Shown here: piece after piece, positions 12,701-23,775 of the stretch
Layout: each line of letters opens with the position of its first letter
How positions within the stretch are numbered: the first letter of the stretch is position 1
Source of the DNA: Dillenia suffruticosa
Lineage: Eukaryota; Streptophyta; Magnoliopsida; Dilleniales; Dilleniaceae
DNA: 64,000 nucleotides
NCBI GenBank assembly: GCA_033439265.1
Contig: JAVTVX010000001.1
Location: forward strand, 17,936,608 to 18,000,607
Direction of reading: 5' to 3'
Notes under the pieces: model-generated
The model's input: only the letters and a program-made list of their open reading frames with translations
Databases searched by the model: none
Told to the model about the DNA's origin: nothing
Made by a program: the position numbers and the translations under genes

Positions 12701-14637
12701 GTTAAATAATGAAGCCGCCAACGCTGACATAGCATTGATTTTCTGAAAAGAACTGTATTATGTCAGTGTTAGGATTGCAAAGCCACAGCTTCCCAAGATA
12801 GTGGGGACAAGTTAAATAAACATTCAGTACATCTACGACTTAATTATTGCATGAGCATATGATGTGATTATCAAGACTGCAAGAAATTTACAACATTCAA
12901 CTCAAATTCCAGTTGGGCCAGTAACAAAAGTTCGAGTTAAAAGGTCCAAAGAAGTACTGAATAAATTAATTCAGAGGGTTTTACAACTGATGTGAACCCG
13001 TTGGGTATAAAAACCCTAGAACCCACGAACAAGTTAATTTAGTCCAAAAAATCGAACTCCAATTTCTTATTGTAAAACCCTCTGAATTAATTTATTCAGT
13101 ACTTCTTTGGACCTTTTAACTCGAACTTTTGTTACTGGCCCAACTGGAATTTGAGTTGAATGTTGTAAATTTCTTGCAGTCTTGATAATCACATCAGCAT
13201 AGCTCCTATGGGTAGAAATATAGTTCTTAGCAAATTCATTCATTACAACTGCTTTGCCTCTATATTATTTGGCATATCATGACAAAATGCACTAATGTTC
13301 TGCTATAGGGAAAACACCAAAAAAAAAAAAAAAAAAACCAAAAAAAAAAAACTTGAACTGTATGTCAAAGAAGATAGTTCCAAATGGCATTTGCAGAGAT
13401 TAGATAAATCGTGCAAGAGAAATTAAAAAAACAAAAAGGGAAAGCAAGATTTTTTATAGTTGTCAAATAAGCACCCTCACAAGGTCCGAAATACATGAGA
13501 ACTTCCTGGGAAAGTGTGGTCCAAGATGTCATCTAGATAAAGCATGTTACAGGCCCAACTTGCTCGATAAAAATTAGTTACATATATGCTCTTGATTTTT
13601 TGGGTGTGGATCTAGACTTGTACAGGGACACCAATATCATTAGATCACAATACATTTGTATCACATTTTCTAAACTGCTGTTGGCTACTCTAGAGATGAG
13701 GAGAAATAATTCTAGCTTCAGAAAAATTGGTAACTCTTCAACTCCCTATTGTTAGTGCGCCCAATAAGATTCACATAATAAAAGTAGCAATCGTCTTGGA
13801 AGGAAAAAAAACGAACTCACCAAAATGCAAAAGCATCCTTTTATTGCTAACTCAAAAAACTCATGCAAACGACTCTTCAGAGGCTATAACAGCCCTACTT
13901 GTCATGCCAGAAAGACATTCACTTCCCAACTACTTCACTCAAAAAGTCCCACCTACATCAGATACATTGTGGAAGATTACCAGAATTAACTAAGACAGTT
14001 GTTCTCCACTTGGTTTCTACTACGAACCTCAAAAACAATTTCTAACAAGTTTTTTAGAAATCCACCAATGAACAGACACCCCACCTCCCACTTAACCAAG
14101 CCCGACTAGGTTGGGCTTCCTCCTTTGAGAAATAACCTCTCAACTGAAAGGTCATTTTCCCAAATCTCGTTTGGACAATACTATACAAACAAATAGTCAC
14201 TCTGGCGAGAAGAATTTGCTCACATGTCAAAACTCTATTTGTCAATCTTCCTCGTTACAGAACCTGGGTATTTGCTTGAAAAAGGTTATCAATCTTGAGA
14301 ATATCATTCTTAAAGTTTCTCTATGTTTTATGGTGGCAACAGCATTTGTGTGCAAACCTTCAAATCAAATGTAAATTTAGACTATATCCCTATGTCTCTA
14401 AAATTAAACAGAATTAAACGAATCCAAGCAAGTTGATTCACTTGAACATATAATCAAATACCATGCAAGCTACGCCCAACGGGAGCGAAACTCAACTTTC
14501 TTGCTCAGAATACTCAAAATTCATGAATGAACAGAATTAAATACACAAAATTCAAACCAACAATGCACATTTGTTACCTTTTCGAGTACGAAGAAGAAGA
14601 TGTTTGAATTGAACTTGAAATTCGAGGAGTGATCCAT
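742..14637 (-). CDS. Plastid-envelope POLLUX-like ion channel (PEC1/PEC2 type), 3' end outside window
   Basis: CASTOR/POLLUX-family channel; the plant PEC1/PEC2 branch acts in stress-triggered stromal calcium release at the plastid envelope (known for the family). Exons in transcription order: 10714-10434, 10262-10191, 9183-9108, 8925-8827, 8743-8589, 8502-8398, 6103-6023, 5057-4973, 4890-4743, 2073-1997, 1921-1841, 1497-1315, 855-742; all junction phases agree and give 519 codons. Visible parts: a membrane segment ([20 protein letters not shown]), a pore-loop-like stretch ([20 protein letters not shown]), a second membrane segment ([16 protein letters not shown]), then an RCK-like domain with [41 protein letters not shown] and [13 protein letters not shown]. 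The last visible exon ends at a donor after GPGSVL; the C-terminal third lies to the left. A proposed first coding exon, 14637-14578 (MDHSSNF..., 20 codons, ends AAG/GTAACA), joins in phase but does not resemble a transit peptide, so the 5' end is uncertain. Intron 1 would be about 3.9 kb. Confidence 0.87.
2149..2262 (+). mobile_element. Plastid DNA insertion (NUPT): trnG-UCC intron end plus 3' exon
   Basis: The stretch reads as the 3' end of the plastid trnG-UCC group II intron followed by the tRNA 3' half. The tRNA part has the anticodon arm with UCC (2223-2225), the stem halves TAGC/GCTA and a T arm with GTTCGATTCCCGC. The 5' exon of the tRNA is absent, so it cannot make a tRNA. Compared with the plastid sequence as I remember it, the T stem has a G-to-A change and the acceptor end reads CCCCC instead of CCCGC. 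Similarity may run on to about 2350 into the trnG downstream spacer. It sits in an intron of the PEC-like gene, between exons 2073-1997 and 4890-4743. Confidence 0.8.
2998..3733 (+). mobile_element. Solo LTR of an LTR retrotransposon, 736 bp
   Basis: The element begins TGTTGAA and ends TTCAACA, a perfect 7-bp terminal inverted repeat of the TG...CA type. It is flanked on both sides by the 5-bp duplication CTTCC (2993-2997 and 3734-3738). Inside, a TATA-like GGCTATAAATAAG lies at about 3430 and an AATAAA-type polyadenylation signal at about 3578, as expected for a promoter and terminator within an LTR. No internal retroelement region or second LTR is seen, so it is a solo LTR left by LTR-LTR recombination. 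It lies in a PEC-like gene intron. Superfamily cannot be told from an LTR alone. Confidence 0.8.
3183..3221. repeat. Perfect 17-bp palindrome within the solo LTR
   Basis: Arms GGGCAGATTTCTGGACA (3183-3199) and its exact reverse complement (3205-3221) flank a 5-base loop. It lies in the upstream part of the solo LTR. It could form a hairpin or cruciform; no function is implied by sequence alone. Confidence 0.85.
5521..5624. repeat. 52-bp tandem duplication
   Basis: Two adjacent copies (5521-5572, 5573-5624), each starting GATCTCTAGAAGCTAG, differ at one base. Recent slippage or unequal exchange within a PEC-like gene intron. Confidence 0.9.
6436..7590. mobile_element. AT-rich non-autonomous element with internal tandem repeats (probable)
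   Basis: A very AT-rich block in the intron between PEC-like exons 8502-8398 and 6103-6023. Related end motifs face each other: AATCAGAATCACAAGGATTCC at the left and, on the opposite strand at the right end (about 7545-7580), GGGATCAGAATCATTGCGATTCC. Between them are three diverged copies of a 250-300 bp unit, marked by ATTATACTTAACTACAATG-like (about 6651, 6890, 7182) and AAATTCAAATTTGCAACAAAG-like (about 6781, 7030, 7330) segments. No coding capacity and no clear target duplication was found, so the superfamily is unknown. Confidence 0.45.
8944..9002. repeat. GA-rich microsatellite in PEC-like intron
   Basis: Interrupted GAGAGC/GA/GAAA repeats immediately upstream (in transcription) of the exon at 8925-8827. 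Simple sequence; no gene. Confidence 0.9.
12500..12707. repeat. 104-bp tandem duplication
   Basis: Two adjacent diverged copies (12500-12603 and 12604-about 12707), each beginning CATGCCAAGTTTCAAATGT and containing AGCTAAGCAATTTAAATCT. By eye they differ at roughly one base in ten. It lies in the large first intron of the PEC-like gene and explains the overlapping spurious reading frames there. Confidence 0.88.
12860..13196. repeat. Perfect 127-bp inverted repeat with 83-bp spacer
   Basis: Left arm 12860-12986 and right arm 13070-13196 are exact reverse complements over all 127 bases as read. The spacer (12987-13069) is not repeated. A transcript of the PEC-like gene would contain this segment in its first intron and could fold into a 127-bp perfect duplex. 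Perfect identity points to a recent inverted duplication, a fold-back element or an assembly artefact. Immediately outside the arms similarity is lost. Confidence 0.93.
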
Positions 14638-14770
14638 GGACGAGAGCTCTGCAACTGCTGGAGCTGAAACTGAATCATCTCTCTCTCTCGATCTCGATCT
14701 CTCTCTCTCTCTCTCGAATGGATTGGAGTCTGGAAACTAGAGAGAGAAACACGCAGTAGAGGCTCGCGAC
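14638..14770 (-). other. Putative 5' leader of PEC-like gene, CT-rich
   Basis: On the minus strand this stretch upstream of the proposed ATG is rich in CTCTCT, a common plant core-promoter and leader feature. No defined TATA position can be assigned. The assignment depends on the uncertain first exon. Confidence 0.35.
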
Positions 14771-16674
14771 TTGATGAAACTAAGAAGCAGCGTCGGATTT
14801 ATTTTATTTTATTTTATTTGAAAGAAGCCTCAAAAGTTCTGATTTTTATACTTCGTGTCGCTTTCTGAATTGCTTTTTCTTTTTTGGCATTTCTAATAGA
14901 AAGTGGAGACACGAGGAACAAAACAAGTCAAAACAACCTTTTGCTTTGCACTTTACCATTTCCTCTTATTCACGTAGATAGGACCATATCATGCAATCGT
15001 GGGGCTTGGTTTTCATTCGAGCAAAACTACCAACTTGCTTCTTGAATGGATCCACTACACGACAGTCTAACCAGCTTGACCCTTCAATGATGGTGACAAA
15101 GAGCACACTTATGCCGATGACCTATATCTTAATCGACAATATTTTCCTTTTAAATCTCAAAATTCAAATTTAAATTTTTATATATATCAAAATAAAAAGA
15201 CCACACTCGTTAGATTTAATATACTGATCACAATTTTATCCGAATCAAAACAAAATAGAATATCCCACATTTCGACCCGACCGCCACCTAGCCACGTTCA
15301 TAGCTTGATCCAGGTCCAAAGGATGGTTCTGTGGAAAAATATAAATTAATCCGTTCGTATCACATGGCACTTTTTAACTAAGTTTAATTTACTCTTTGAT
15401 TGTATACTTAAGTTCACCCATGTCGGCTGATGTTTTTCTATGTATATAAACCACCCAACTCGCCTAATAATTAAGTTCATTCTTTTTTTCTATTATTTAT
15501 TTAAGCTAGCTCATATGAGAAGTAATATTGTTTTTCACTTCATATGATTGCCTGATTTAACCGACGTCTAATTAATTTAATAACTGTTTATTAATTTTCT
15601 TTTGATAAAATCTTGTATTCAAATTTATATACGAAAATAGTAGATGTTGAAAAAATTTTACCATTTAAGAATTCAGTTTGAGTCAAATCAAATGTCCGAT
15701 ATGATTATTAGATACAGATAATTTATAAAAAAAAAAAAAGACTACGTTGTTCTAGATTTAATGCCATTTTCATATAAAAAATGATTGGATGGAAATAGTT
15801 TTATTAAATTCTTCTTAAAATAGTAAAACTATTCAATGGTTTATAAATAAAATACCTTTTGTAATTTTTTGGAAATAGAAAAAGAAAAATCCAACATAAT
15901 AATTAAAGAAGCAATGGTGTAAATTTTGGGTGAAGCGAAGGACAGAGCATTACCCTGTTTCCGGTCCAGATTGAAATCTCAGCGATAAATTAATACAAGT
16001 AATCTAAATCACTTTCCGATTTGGACTATTCACGTGCCGCACGTGCTTTTCTTTAGCTGCAGGTTTTTTTTTTTCTCTCGTCACCCAGCCCTCCCTGCCC
16101 CCATCCACCCACGACATGTACAAACTAGACATGGACACCCTCTCGTTGAAGAGTAATTTTCATTTTTTCTTAGAAATTTCAACTTATCTTGATTTAAATT
16201 ATCTTTTAATTAAAATAATTTATTATTATTTAAAAGATCTATATATAAAAAATTTCTTACTAATTCAATTAAAATTGATCTTAATTTTTTTCTAAAATGA
16301 TAAAATTATGATATATAAAACAGACCTTATGAACTTTATTTACAAACATTTTATCCGCTATCCAGCTATCCAGTTATCCAATTTCACATCATATTTAAAA
16401 AGATACAATGTCTAGCCACCAACCACACAATAGTCTTTGTTAAGAAAAAGCCCATTGATTCACCATGTTTAACGGACAAGAGGGTTTTACTTACAAGATG
16501 ATTAATCCGATTCGAATACTGTGAAACTCATTTTAAAGATTAACTCTTCCAAATCTCTTTTTATCATTTTTAGAAATTGAACTCAAGATCTCTGATTAAG
16601 AGAATAGAATACATGACTACTCAACTCAAAAGAGTTTCGTGTTTCGCATTGTGTTGGGTATTATCCTGGATGAG
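14771..16674. other. Intergenic, AT-rich
   Basis: No supported gene. A short TTTTA repeat lies near 14800-14820. The rest is AT-rich spacer between the divergently decayed bHLH locus and the PEC-like gene. I see no conserved coding signal on either strand. Confidence 0.6.
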
Positions 16675-19600
16675 TCACCTTGTGCCTCGTTTAAGGCCTA
16701 TTGTGGGGCATTCAATTTGGGCTTGGTAGGTGAGCATCAGGTTGCACATTGGATAGAATGTTGCTGCAAGGGATACAAGCATTATGCAGAGAGCTTTTGA
16801 TTGCAGGAGCTGCTTGCAACTCTAACATCTTCTTCCATAAACCTAGCTACCTCTTCTTCGGTGCCATCATTTGGCCATTTATCCTTTATCCCAGGCTTTA
16901 GGGTTGTTTACTCCTCCATCTGTCTCTCCCCTGTTATATTGAAAACAGGAAAATAACCAGATATGGATTAAGAGAAAGTATTTGCTAGAAATGTAGGATA
17001 TTATGTGATGGGAAATCACAATTAAGATAATTCGCATGCACCATCTAGGAATGCCATAAGAGTGCAAAGCAATCACAATAAGAACCCAAACACCTTGGAT
17101 GGAGTTAAACTCCACGGTCACATTCCAACCTATAAGTACACTCCCCCAGAGCTCAGGGTGTAAAAAGGAGTGTAATGTAGCAATATATTCCCATAAAATT
17201 AGTCATTCAGCTCTTTCTTCTCATTCATCAAAGCTACGTTAATTTCGTAAAATCATAAAGAACTGCCTGAATGAGGAGAGAAGGCATAAGTATGGCTGAT
17301 AATCGAGGTTTCTGAGCCAGACTTTACAAAACTTGGCTTGGCCCGTTTAAAATTTTATGAACCCGAGAAAGCTCAAAAAATAAAAACTCAAGCTCAACCC
17401 AAAAAATTAAAACGACCTTGAACCCATTTTGAGCCAAGCTCAAGCTCATTTTAAGATGAAAAAATCCCAAAGAGAGAGAGGCAGAAGCTCACTTCTATAC
17501 AAAAAACACGAACCCTAAATCCCTAGAATTTCAATTGAAAATCGACAAAATCAAAACCAAAATCAACTGATCCAAAGGCAAAAACAATAGATGTGACAAA
17601 AGGGTATGCAAATTTAGAACAGAAGATTGAAGATCAAAAACTTCAGGAAACCCTAACCCTAGAAATCAATTACAAAGTAGAGAATATGAAATTTACATCA
17701 ATCAATAGAGGATAAAGAGGAGAAGGTGAAACAAAGATCGATTCAAATGATTGGTGAAGAAAAGGATATCAAATCGAAGTGAGAAGAGAGATAAATTGGC
17801 AAAGATGAAGAAAGACACATCGTTGGCTTTAGTTGGGTGAGTTTGCATGAAATCAATGACTTCAAGGCAAGAATCCAATTTTCAAGATGATCCCATCAAT
17901 CAACCGCAACCATCTCCTAGACTTTCAATTTGAAAACCGGATCTTCGATATGAGAGAAAAATGAGACGAAAAATTATCAAGGAGGAATAGATCATTCGAA
18001 AAGAACTTAGATCTATCACGAACGCAATGAGAGAGAGGGGCGAGAGCTCTGCACTTTTAGGTGAGTTTGCATGTGGTCTCCAATGAAGAGAGAGAGAGAG
18101 AAAAAGAGAGAAGGACGAGTCATAAATGCACTCAAAACCAAAAAATATATACATATATATTTAATTTTAAACGGGCAAAGTCCACCGGTGTTCAAACTTA
18201 GCCCATAATTAAAACGGGCATAAATAATGGGCCCAAGCTTGGCCCAACCCTAAAATGAGCTAAGACAAGCCCTTCAAAACGGACCGAGCTCAAGCTGGCC
18301 AGGCCCAATTGCCAGTTCTAGGCACAAGTCACCTGAAAATCAGAGGTTTCTTGAGCTTCGTCTGCTGTGAAAATCAAGTGTGTTACCTCAGATGACTGTA
18401 ATGGCTTGTCAGCTACATGTTCCGCTACTGCCCCAGCATCGTGAAGCCTACTCATACTCAGAACATATAAAACGGGCAATGCATAGAGACATGAATGATA
18501 ACTTATATATGGAAAACAGAATTGCAAATATCAAAAATGGCAATTAAAATAAAACTTGCTCTGACTGATGGGATTGGGGATGTAACAGTTTTATAACCCA
18601 GTCACATGTTCTAAACCAAAACTCTGGAAACTCAAAAGCAAGGTATGAATACAAATGCATTTGCCATTGTGCCCGGTAACAGTCATTTGTAATCACCATT
18701 ACGAGTTAATACAGAAAAAGGAAAATGTAGATACAACTTGGTATATAATAGTAAGTGTTAGGTTTCATGCAGCAATACGTTCAAGGACACCCTCTCCCCT
18801 CAAGGAGTGTTTGTAGGAAACAGCAAATGCTTGGCGGGCAGAACTCAGAACCAAAAATTGATGTCTTTGGCACTTGAAATAAGCATAAAAAGCAAAGACT
18901 AGTGCTTGACATACAAATCACTGATGCTAACATCATGACTTACAACTCTTAGCATGAGCAGAAACAGAAACCATCAATAAAGAGGCCATAACTAGACCAA
19001 TGTCAAGATCCTTTTAAAATAAAGGGGTGCATATCTTATAATAAAATATCTTTATAACTTCACCTGGAGCCTCAGGAATTTTCAGGAATTTCACATAATC
19101 TACGATTCCATCAAGCGTGGCAGCCCAATTTTTCTGTAGAAGATAAAATGCATTTTGTCATCAGGCAAAGGAACCCCAAGAATATCCGTATCAAAGGTAT
19201 TTGAACATACTCTTCTAAAACTAAATCTGTGGACAGAAACCCGGTAAAAATGAACAAAGATCAGCTAAGAAGGAAATATCAGACTCCTAGCAAATTAACT
19301 CCAGCATTCTTCTATTTCATGCAAAGTATATTTTCTAGTAATATTCTTACCTTACGAACCCTCACCATCACAAGTGATTACTGAGAAGGGTGAAGAACAC
19401 CTTAAGAGAATTGTTCTCACAGCAGAAAATACACTATGGCAGAATTCTAAAATATACACTAAAGGACCACAATAAAAAGCCAACCATTGGCATAGAGCAG
19501 GATATGCCAAGGCCTACACAAAATCCCCTACTCAGATAACCACCTCAAAGACCAGTCCAAGAATATCAGAACTGTTAAGTCTTGTGATAATCTCTTCCTA

Positions 19601-21424
19601 ACTATGTAATATAATCTCTCCTTTTCCCTTTTCCAAACAACCTTCATGAGAATGTTAGTTTTCAATTCATGAGTACATATAGCCAATCTCTCAACCATTG
19701 CTATGATAAAATGGTTCTACAATGTCCTACACAAAACCTCTGCACATGAATCTCATATCTAAGCAAATTCAAAACTTCAAATTCTTAATTTTAACAGAAA
19801 ACTCTCAAGAATTTAACTTAATACTTTAGGCCACTTTAGCATGATTCTAAAGAAACCCTTTCTGCATGAGTTAAGCAATTCTTAATTTTTAACCAAATGA
19901 TTCTAACTATTGAATCCCAATGTTTGTATCCAAGGGAATCCATCATCATTTAAACACTCCAAAGCCTCCTAGATATAAATTCTTCTTTGAGGAGAAGGAA
20001 AGACAAGAGACACAAGTCCATAAATAACTTTCATCAAACTTTGCATATAGAAAATCCAATGAGTTCATCACCTTCTGATCTCAACTTCTACACATTTGGT
20101 GACCACTAGAATATGTTGGCCCAACCTTGTCAGAAGCACGGAGTTTGCTGCTGAAACCCCCCCCCCCCCAAATCAATGCAACAATAAGATGAAAAGATTG
20201 ATTTGAGAAATTCCATGTCTGCCCTAATTGTAGTGTGAGAGAGACGAGAGAGACTTTGTGTACAAATTCTGTAAGTGCTAAAGATACTATCACTTAAGGA
20301 TTTTATTCATTAAGCGAAAAGAGCGGACAAAGAAAAGAGTCCCACATGATGGGAAAGGCTATAGAAATATGGCTACAATAAGCAGCTAAAAGAATAAATG
20401 AGGCATTAAATTTGTCGAAGCTAGGAACAACTTCTTGCAGACGTTTCAGTCTTTCTGCTAGTCTTTCTCTCTGCAACTAGAGGCTTAAAAGAAGATACAA
20501 AAATAAGATGCGGAAAACAAAGCTGATTGATGTTTCAAGCAAACATACTTGAGGAGATATAAAGATCAGATTACCCACTCGGCAATACTATGGGGATCGT
20601 TGGACTGTCCCCATCGAGCCCAAGCCTTTGGACAGGCTGAAGAGATGACAGGTGTGGTAACAACTATGGCCGGAGTTGGCTGACAATCGAAGGCCTACAA
20701 AACATATAAAATCATGTAAATTTTAATACAAATCATGCTGCTGGATTTAGATTTCATGATTAAATTACTTCAAGGAATATTTCGAAAACTCCCATGCAAT
20801 AAAATTGCTAACAGCTTCCCTTGAGCATCTGTGCCTATATAGTGACCACTGCTTTATAAGGATAGCCGCTGTGATTTTTCCACGCAGACATAGGTCACAG
20901 GACACTATATAAATAGGCCATTAAAAATATACAAATGGTTATGTCTGCCCATTTCTATAAGTGTGTCAGTTCAGGGGCAGGCAGAAAAGAAAAGATTACA
21001 TATAATTTTTTAAATTATAATCTAAATGTTATTTACTCACTAAAAATTATAACCCCACCTCTAAAATATGAAAACATGTACGTTGTATTTCGCTCCGATA
21101 TAAATTTGTGACTTCAGCTGTGCGTGTCCAATGTAGCTACATAATGTGGTTAGTGATGGGCAAACAAGTCTTATCTATAACAGCAAGATTGATACGCGGC
21201 TAACACCCCATTAAAAAAAAAAAATCAAATCTGAAGTTCTTCAGACATGGTCACACATCATTGTAATGCATGTACGTTAGGTAATACTCTTTAGGGAATA
21301 CTTAGTAGTGTACTTTTCACAATTTTTTTTTCTCAATATTCATTTGGGTTCTTCAATTTTACTAATAAAATCTCTTCAACCATAAATTTAATCCAAATAA
21401 CACAAAGATAAAATCTGCCAATTT

Positions 21425-21462
<38 letters not shown>

Positions 21463-21888
21463 GAAGGAATGGAGAGACAATTTGTTGTCAGAGTGAAGCT
21501 GTAAATGATCAAATGCTGAAAACATACTTCGCATAGACTCTTCCACCTCCTGCAGATTCAACCCAAATTCAAAAGAATTATTAAAAAAAAAAAAAAAAAA
21601 AACCTTCTTCCATCTACCAAATTTAATTGCATTTTACTTTCCAATCAGGACAAAAAAAAAATCAACTTCAACTTAATTTTCACAACAACTAATACAGGCA
21701 CATAACTGTCCCGACTGCACTGGAAACATCGTTCCATGAAAACCACCGTCTCCAGTAGCAAACTTCATCAGCGAAACCACCATGTCCTCGTCATTTTCGG
21801 TCAAACTCAACGCTCCGTTGTACGGAAGAAATTCGAGATTCTGTTCAAGGAAATCGTCGGCGTAATTATCTGGAGATTCCGTTTCCAT
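16675..21888 (-). pseudogene. Decayed bHLH transcription factor gene (UNE12/LRL-like)
   Basis: Intron-containing, so not a processed copy. Recognisable pieces in order: start exon 21888-about 21707 (METESPDNYADDFLEQNLEF...); possible second piece 21549-about 21462; 20694-20575 ending ARWGQSNDPHSIAEW; 20470-20411 (RERLAERLKRLQEVVPSFDK); 19133-19064 (TLDGIVDYVKFL); 18464-18387 (VLSMSRLHDAGAVAEHVAD); terminal exon 16930-16675 (NDGTEEEVARFMEED, then QLLQSKALCIMLVSLAA). In the family the basic region reads [24 protein letters not shown]. Here two arginines are tryptophan and two residues (LR) are missing. Further lesions: no GT donor after the helix exon (20411), no AG acceptor before VLSMSRL (18465), a 7-bp tandem duplication (16878-16891) and a second frameshift near 16815. 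It could still be transcribed, but a normal bHLH product is very unlikely. Confidence 0.85.
17291..18320. mobile_element. hAT-like non-autonomous element, about 1.03 kb
   Basis: Flanked by an imperfect 8-bp duplication, GGCATAAG (17283-17290) and GGCACAAG (18321-18328), the hAT target length. Ends resemble plant hAT termini: left TATGGCTGATAATCGAGG, right (opposite strand) TAGAACTGGCAATTGGGCC. Both subterminal regions are rich in GGCTTGGCCCGTTT-like and GGGCCCAAGCTTGGCCC motifs, typical of such elements. No transposase coding seen. It lies in an intron of the bHLH pseudogene. Confidence 0.6.
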
Positions 21889-22879
21889 CACCGAGTGGAG
21901 AAGAATAAATTAGTGAGAGCAAAACAGAGGTCTAGCATTTTGTATAGAGAGAGAGAGAGTAATGAAGTAGGAAGAAGTATCGAGAAGCAAAAAGGACCAT
22001 GTGAGGTGAAGAAACAGATAACAGGCACATCGGGGAGACAGAGAGTGGCTTTTCCATGGTTTCGAGATAGTTGGTTTTGGCGTTTCATTCACGTGTTTTT
22101 CATTTTTTTTATTTTTATCCTATTAATCGATATTTTAAAACTAATTTAAATTTTATAATAACTATTTAAAGATATTATTATCATATAATATATTATATAT
22201 TCAAATCATGAATTGAAATCATGATTTTAATTAAAAAATCTAATATTATATTTTTATTAAATCAATTAATCATAATATTTTACATATTTTTCTTGTAAAA
22301 GAGGAAGGGCGAGCTATCATTTCTTTTTTTTTTATACTCTACTAATTAATATTTAAAGTCATATTCTGACTAATTCAATTCGAGAGTTGTACTAACCTAT
22401 TAAAGAGGTCACCCTCTCAACATAATTTTTTTCATATTTAAACCGTGAGTTAAATTCAAAAATTTTATTAAAAGATCTAACATCACACTCACTCGGTCCC
22501 TGGCTGTCGACGGAAGCTGTCAATTCAGGTCTCGAGATTGCGGTGTCTTTTGAGTGGGTCCGATTGCTATTGGAAAGCCACGAATCAAATCCGGTTTGGG
22601 AAGTGGCCTGTGGGCTAATCGGACGTTCGACATGTGTCTTGGGAGATGAGCGTGGGTTGAGCCAGGCCCGACAATCAAGTTTGTGAGAAACAAAAGTTCT
22701 GCCCGAAGCCCATCCCACCCCGACCTAAACCGAGAACTTGAGAGGGGTCGCCGGTTCGCACAAATTCCAATCTTAGGTTTCAGCTTCTTGAAGCCCAAAA
22801 TCAGTTATCCGGACCCACCCTTAGCCAGGTATTTTGCCTTGTAAATCATTACCATCCGGTAACCATATTAAGTTGCTTA

Positions 22880-23320
22880 AATATCCATTTGATAAGATTT
22901 TTTTTAACTGTTTTTCTATTTATAAAAAAAATATATTAATAACTTTTAAAATAAAATTAAAAATTATTTGATAATTTTATTTTTAAAAACAAATTGATTT
23001 CATAAATTTTAAAATAAACTTCAAAAATAAAAATTAAAAGTTAAAAAATTAAAAGTTAAAAGTTAAAATTAAAGATTAAGAGATGATATATGATAAATGA
23101 ATTTATAATATGAATATATTTGAAATTTTATATTATTTAAACGATAATATAAATAAAATAAAATAAAACATATTTTTTAAAAATTTTGCATATTTTAAAG
23201 AGGATAAGCAAAAACTCTTTGCTTTTGTTTTTTTTTGCCATAAAAAAATTAATTTTTAAAAAATTTCTAAAAAATATTGTTAGACAGAATTTTTTCTTAA
23301 AAAACGAAAAGAAACTGAAA
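22880..23320. repeat. AT-rich dispersed repeat, copy 1
   Basis: Shares with 59655-60005 a core of the form ATTTATTTTTAAAAACAAATTGATTTxATAAxTTTT followed by AAATTAAAAGTTA-type repeats, a TTTATxATATGxATATATTT segment and an AAACATATTT segment, in the same order. Probably two copies of one MITE-like family, much diverged. Confidence 0.6.
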
Positions 23321-23489
23321 AAAAAATCATACCAAAAAGATATTAAATTTGATTTGATTTGATTTGATTTGAGTTATACTTTTAAAAGATAAAACTTTTA
23401 TAATGTTTATTTTTATTATATACAAAATTCTAATTCAAAATTTTGTTTAAAAGGTAATGATGCTCATCCACCCAACATGAACATATTTC

Positions 23490-23565
23490 CAAGGGGACAG
23501 TCTAGTGGTCACAATCCTTTCCCTAACTTGATGATCCAGGTTTGAATATCTGTGTAACAAAAAAA
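23490..23565 (+). mobile_element. tRNA-derived SINE remnant (possible)
   Basis: GGACAGTCTAGTGGTCACAATC resembles a Pol III box A region, and 30-odd bases later CCAGGTTTGAATATC resembles box B; an A-rich stretch follows. Too short and degenerate to assign to a family. Confidence 0.35.
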
Positions 23566-23621
23566 TATATATAAACATGAACATGGGTGACGTTATATAG
23601 CCCAAATAAATCCAAAATTAA

Positions 23622-23626
<5 letters not shown>

Positions 23627-23668
<42 letters not shown>

Positions 23669-23731
23669 TTTGGTTCATACTGAGTTACAAGGGAAGGGGG
23701 ATTTATGCCACTTGAGTTAAAGCTCATTGGC

Positions 23732-23772
<41 letters not shown>
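23627..23772. repeat. Two (AT)n microsatellites
   Basis: Uninterrupted or nearly uninterrupted AT dinucleotide runs at about 23627-23668 and 23736-23772, separated by about 70 bp of unique sequence. Confidence 0.95.

Positions 23773-23775
<3 letters not shown>

Noticed and set aside
12386-12746. Overlapping open frames on both strands
   Set aside because: Artefacts of the 104-bp tandem duplication in an intron.
22392-22798. Minus-strand open frames of 92-108 codons in a GC-richer patch
   Set aside because: No recognisable domain, no splice context, low-complexity-like composition; treated as spacer.
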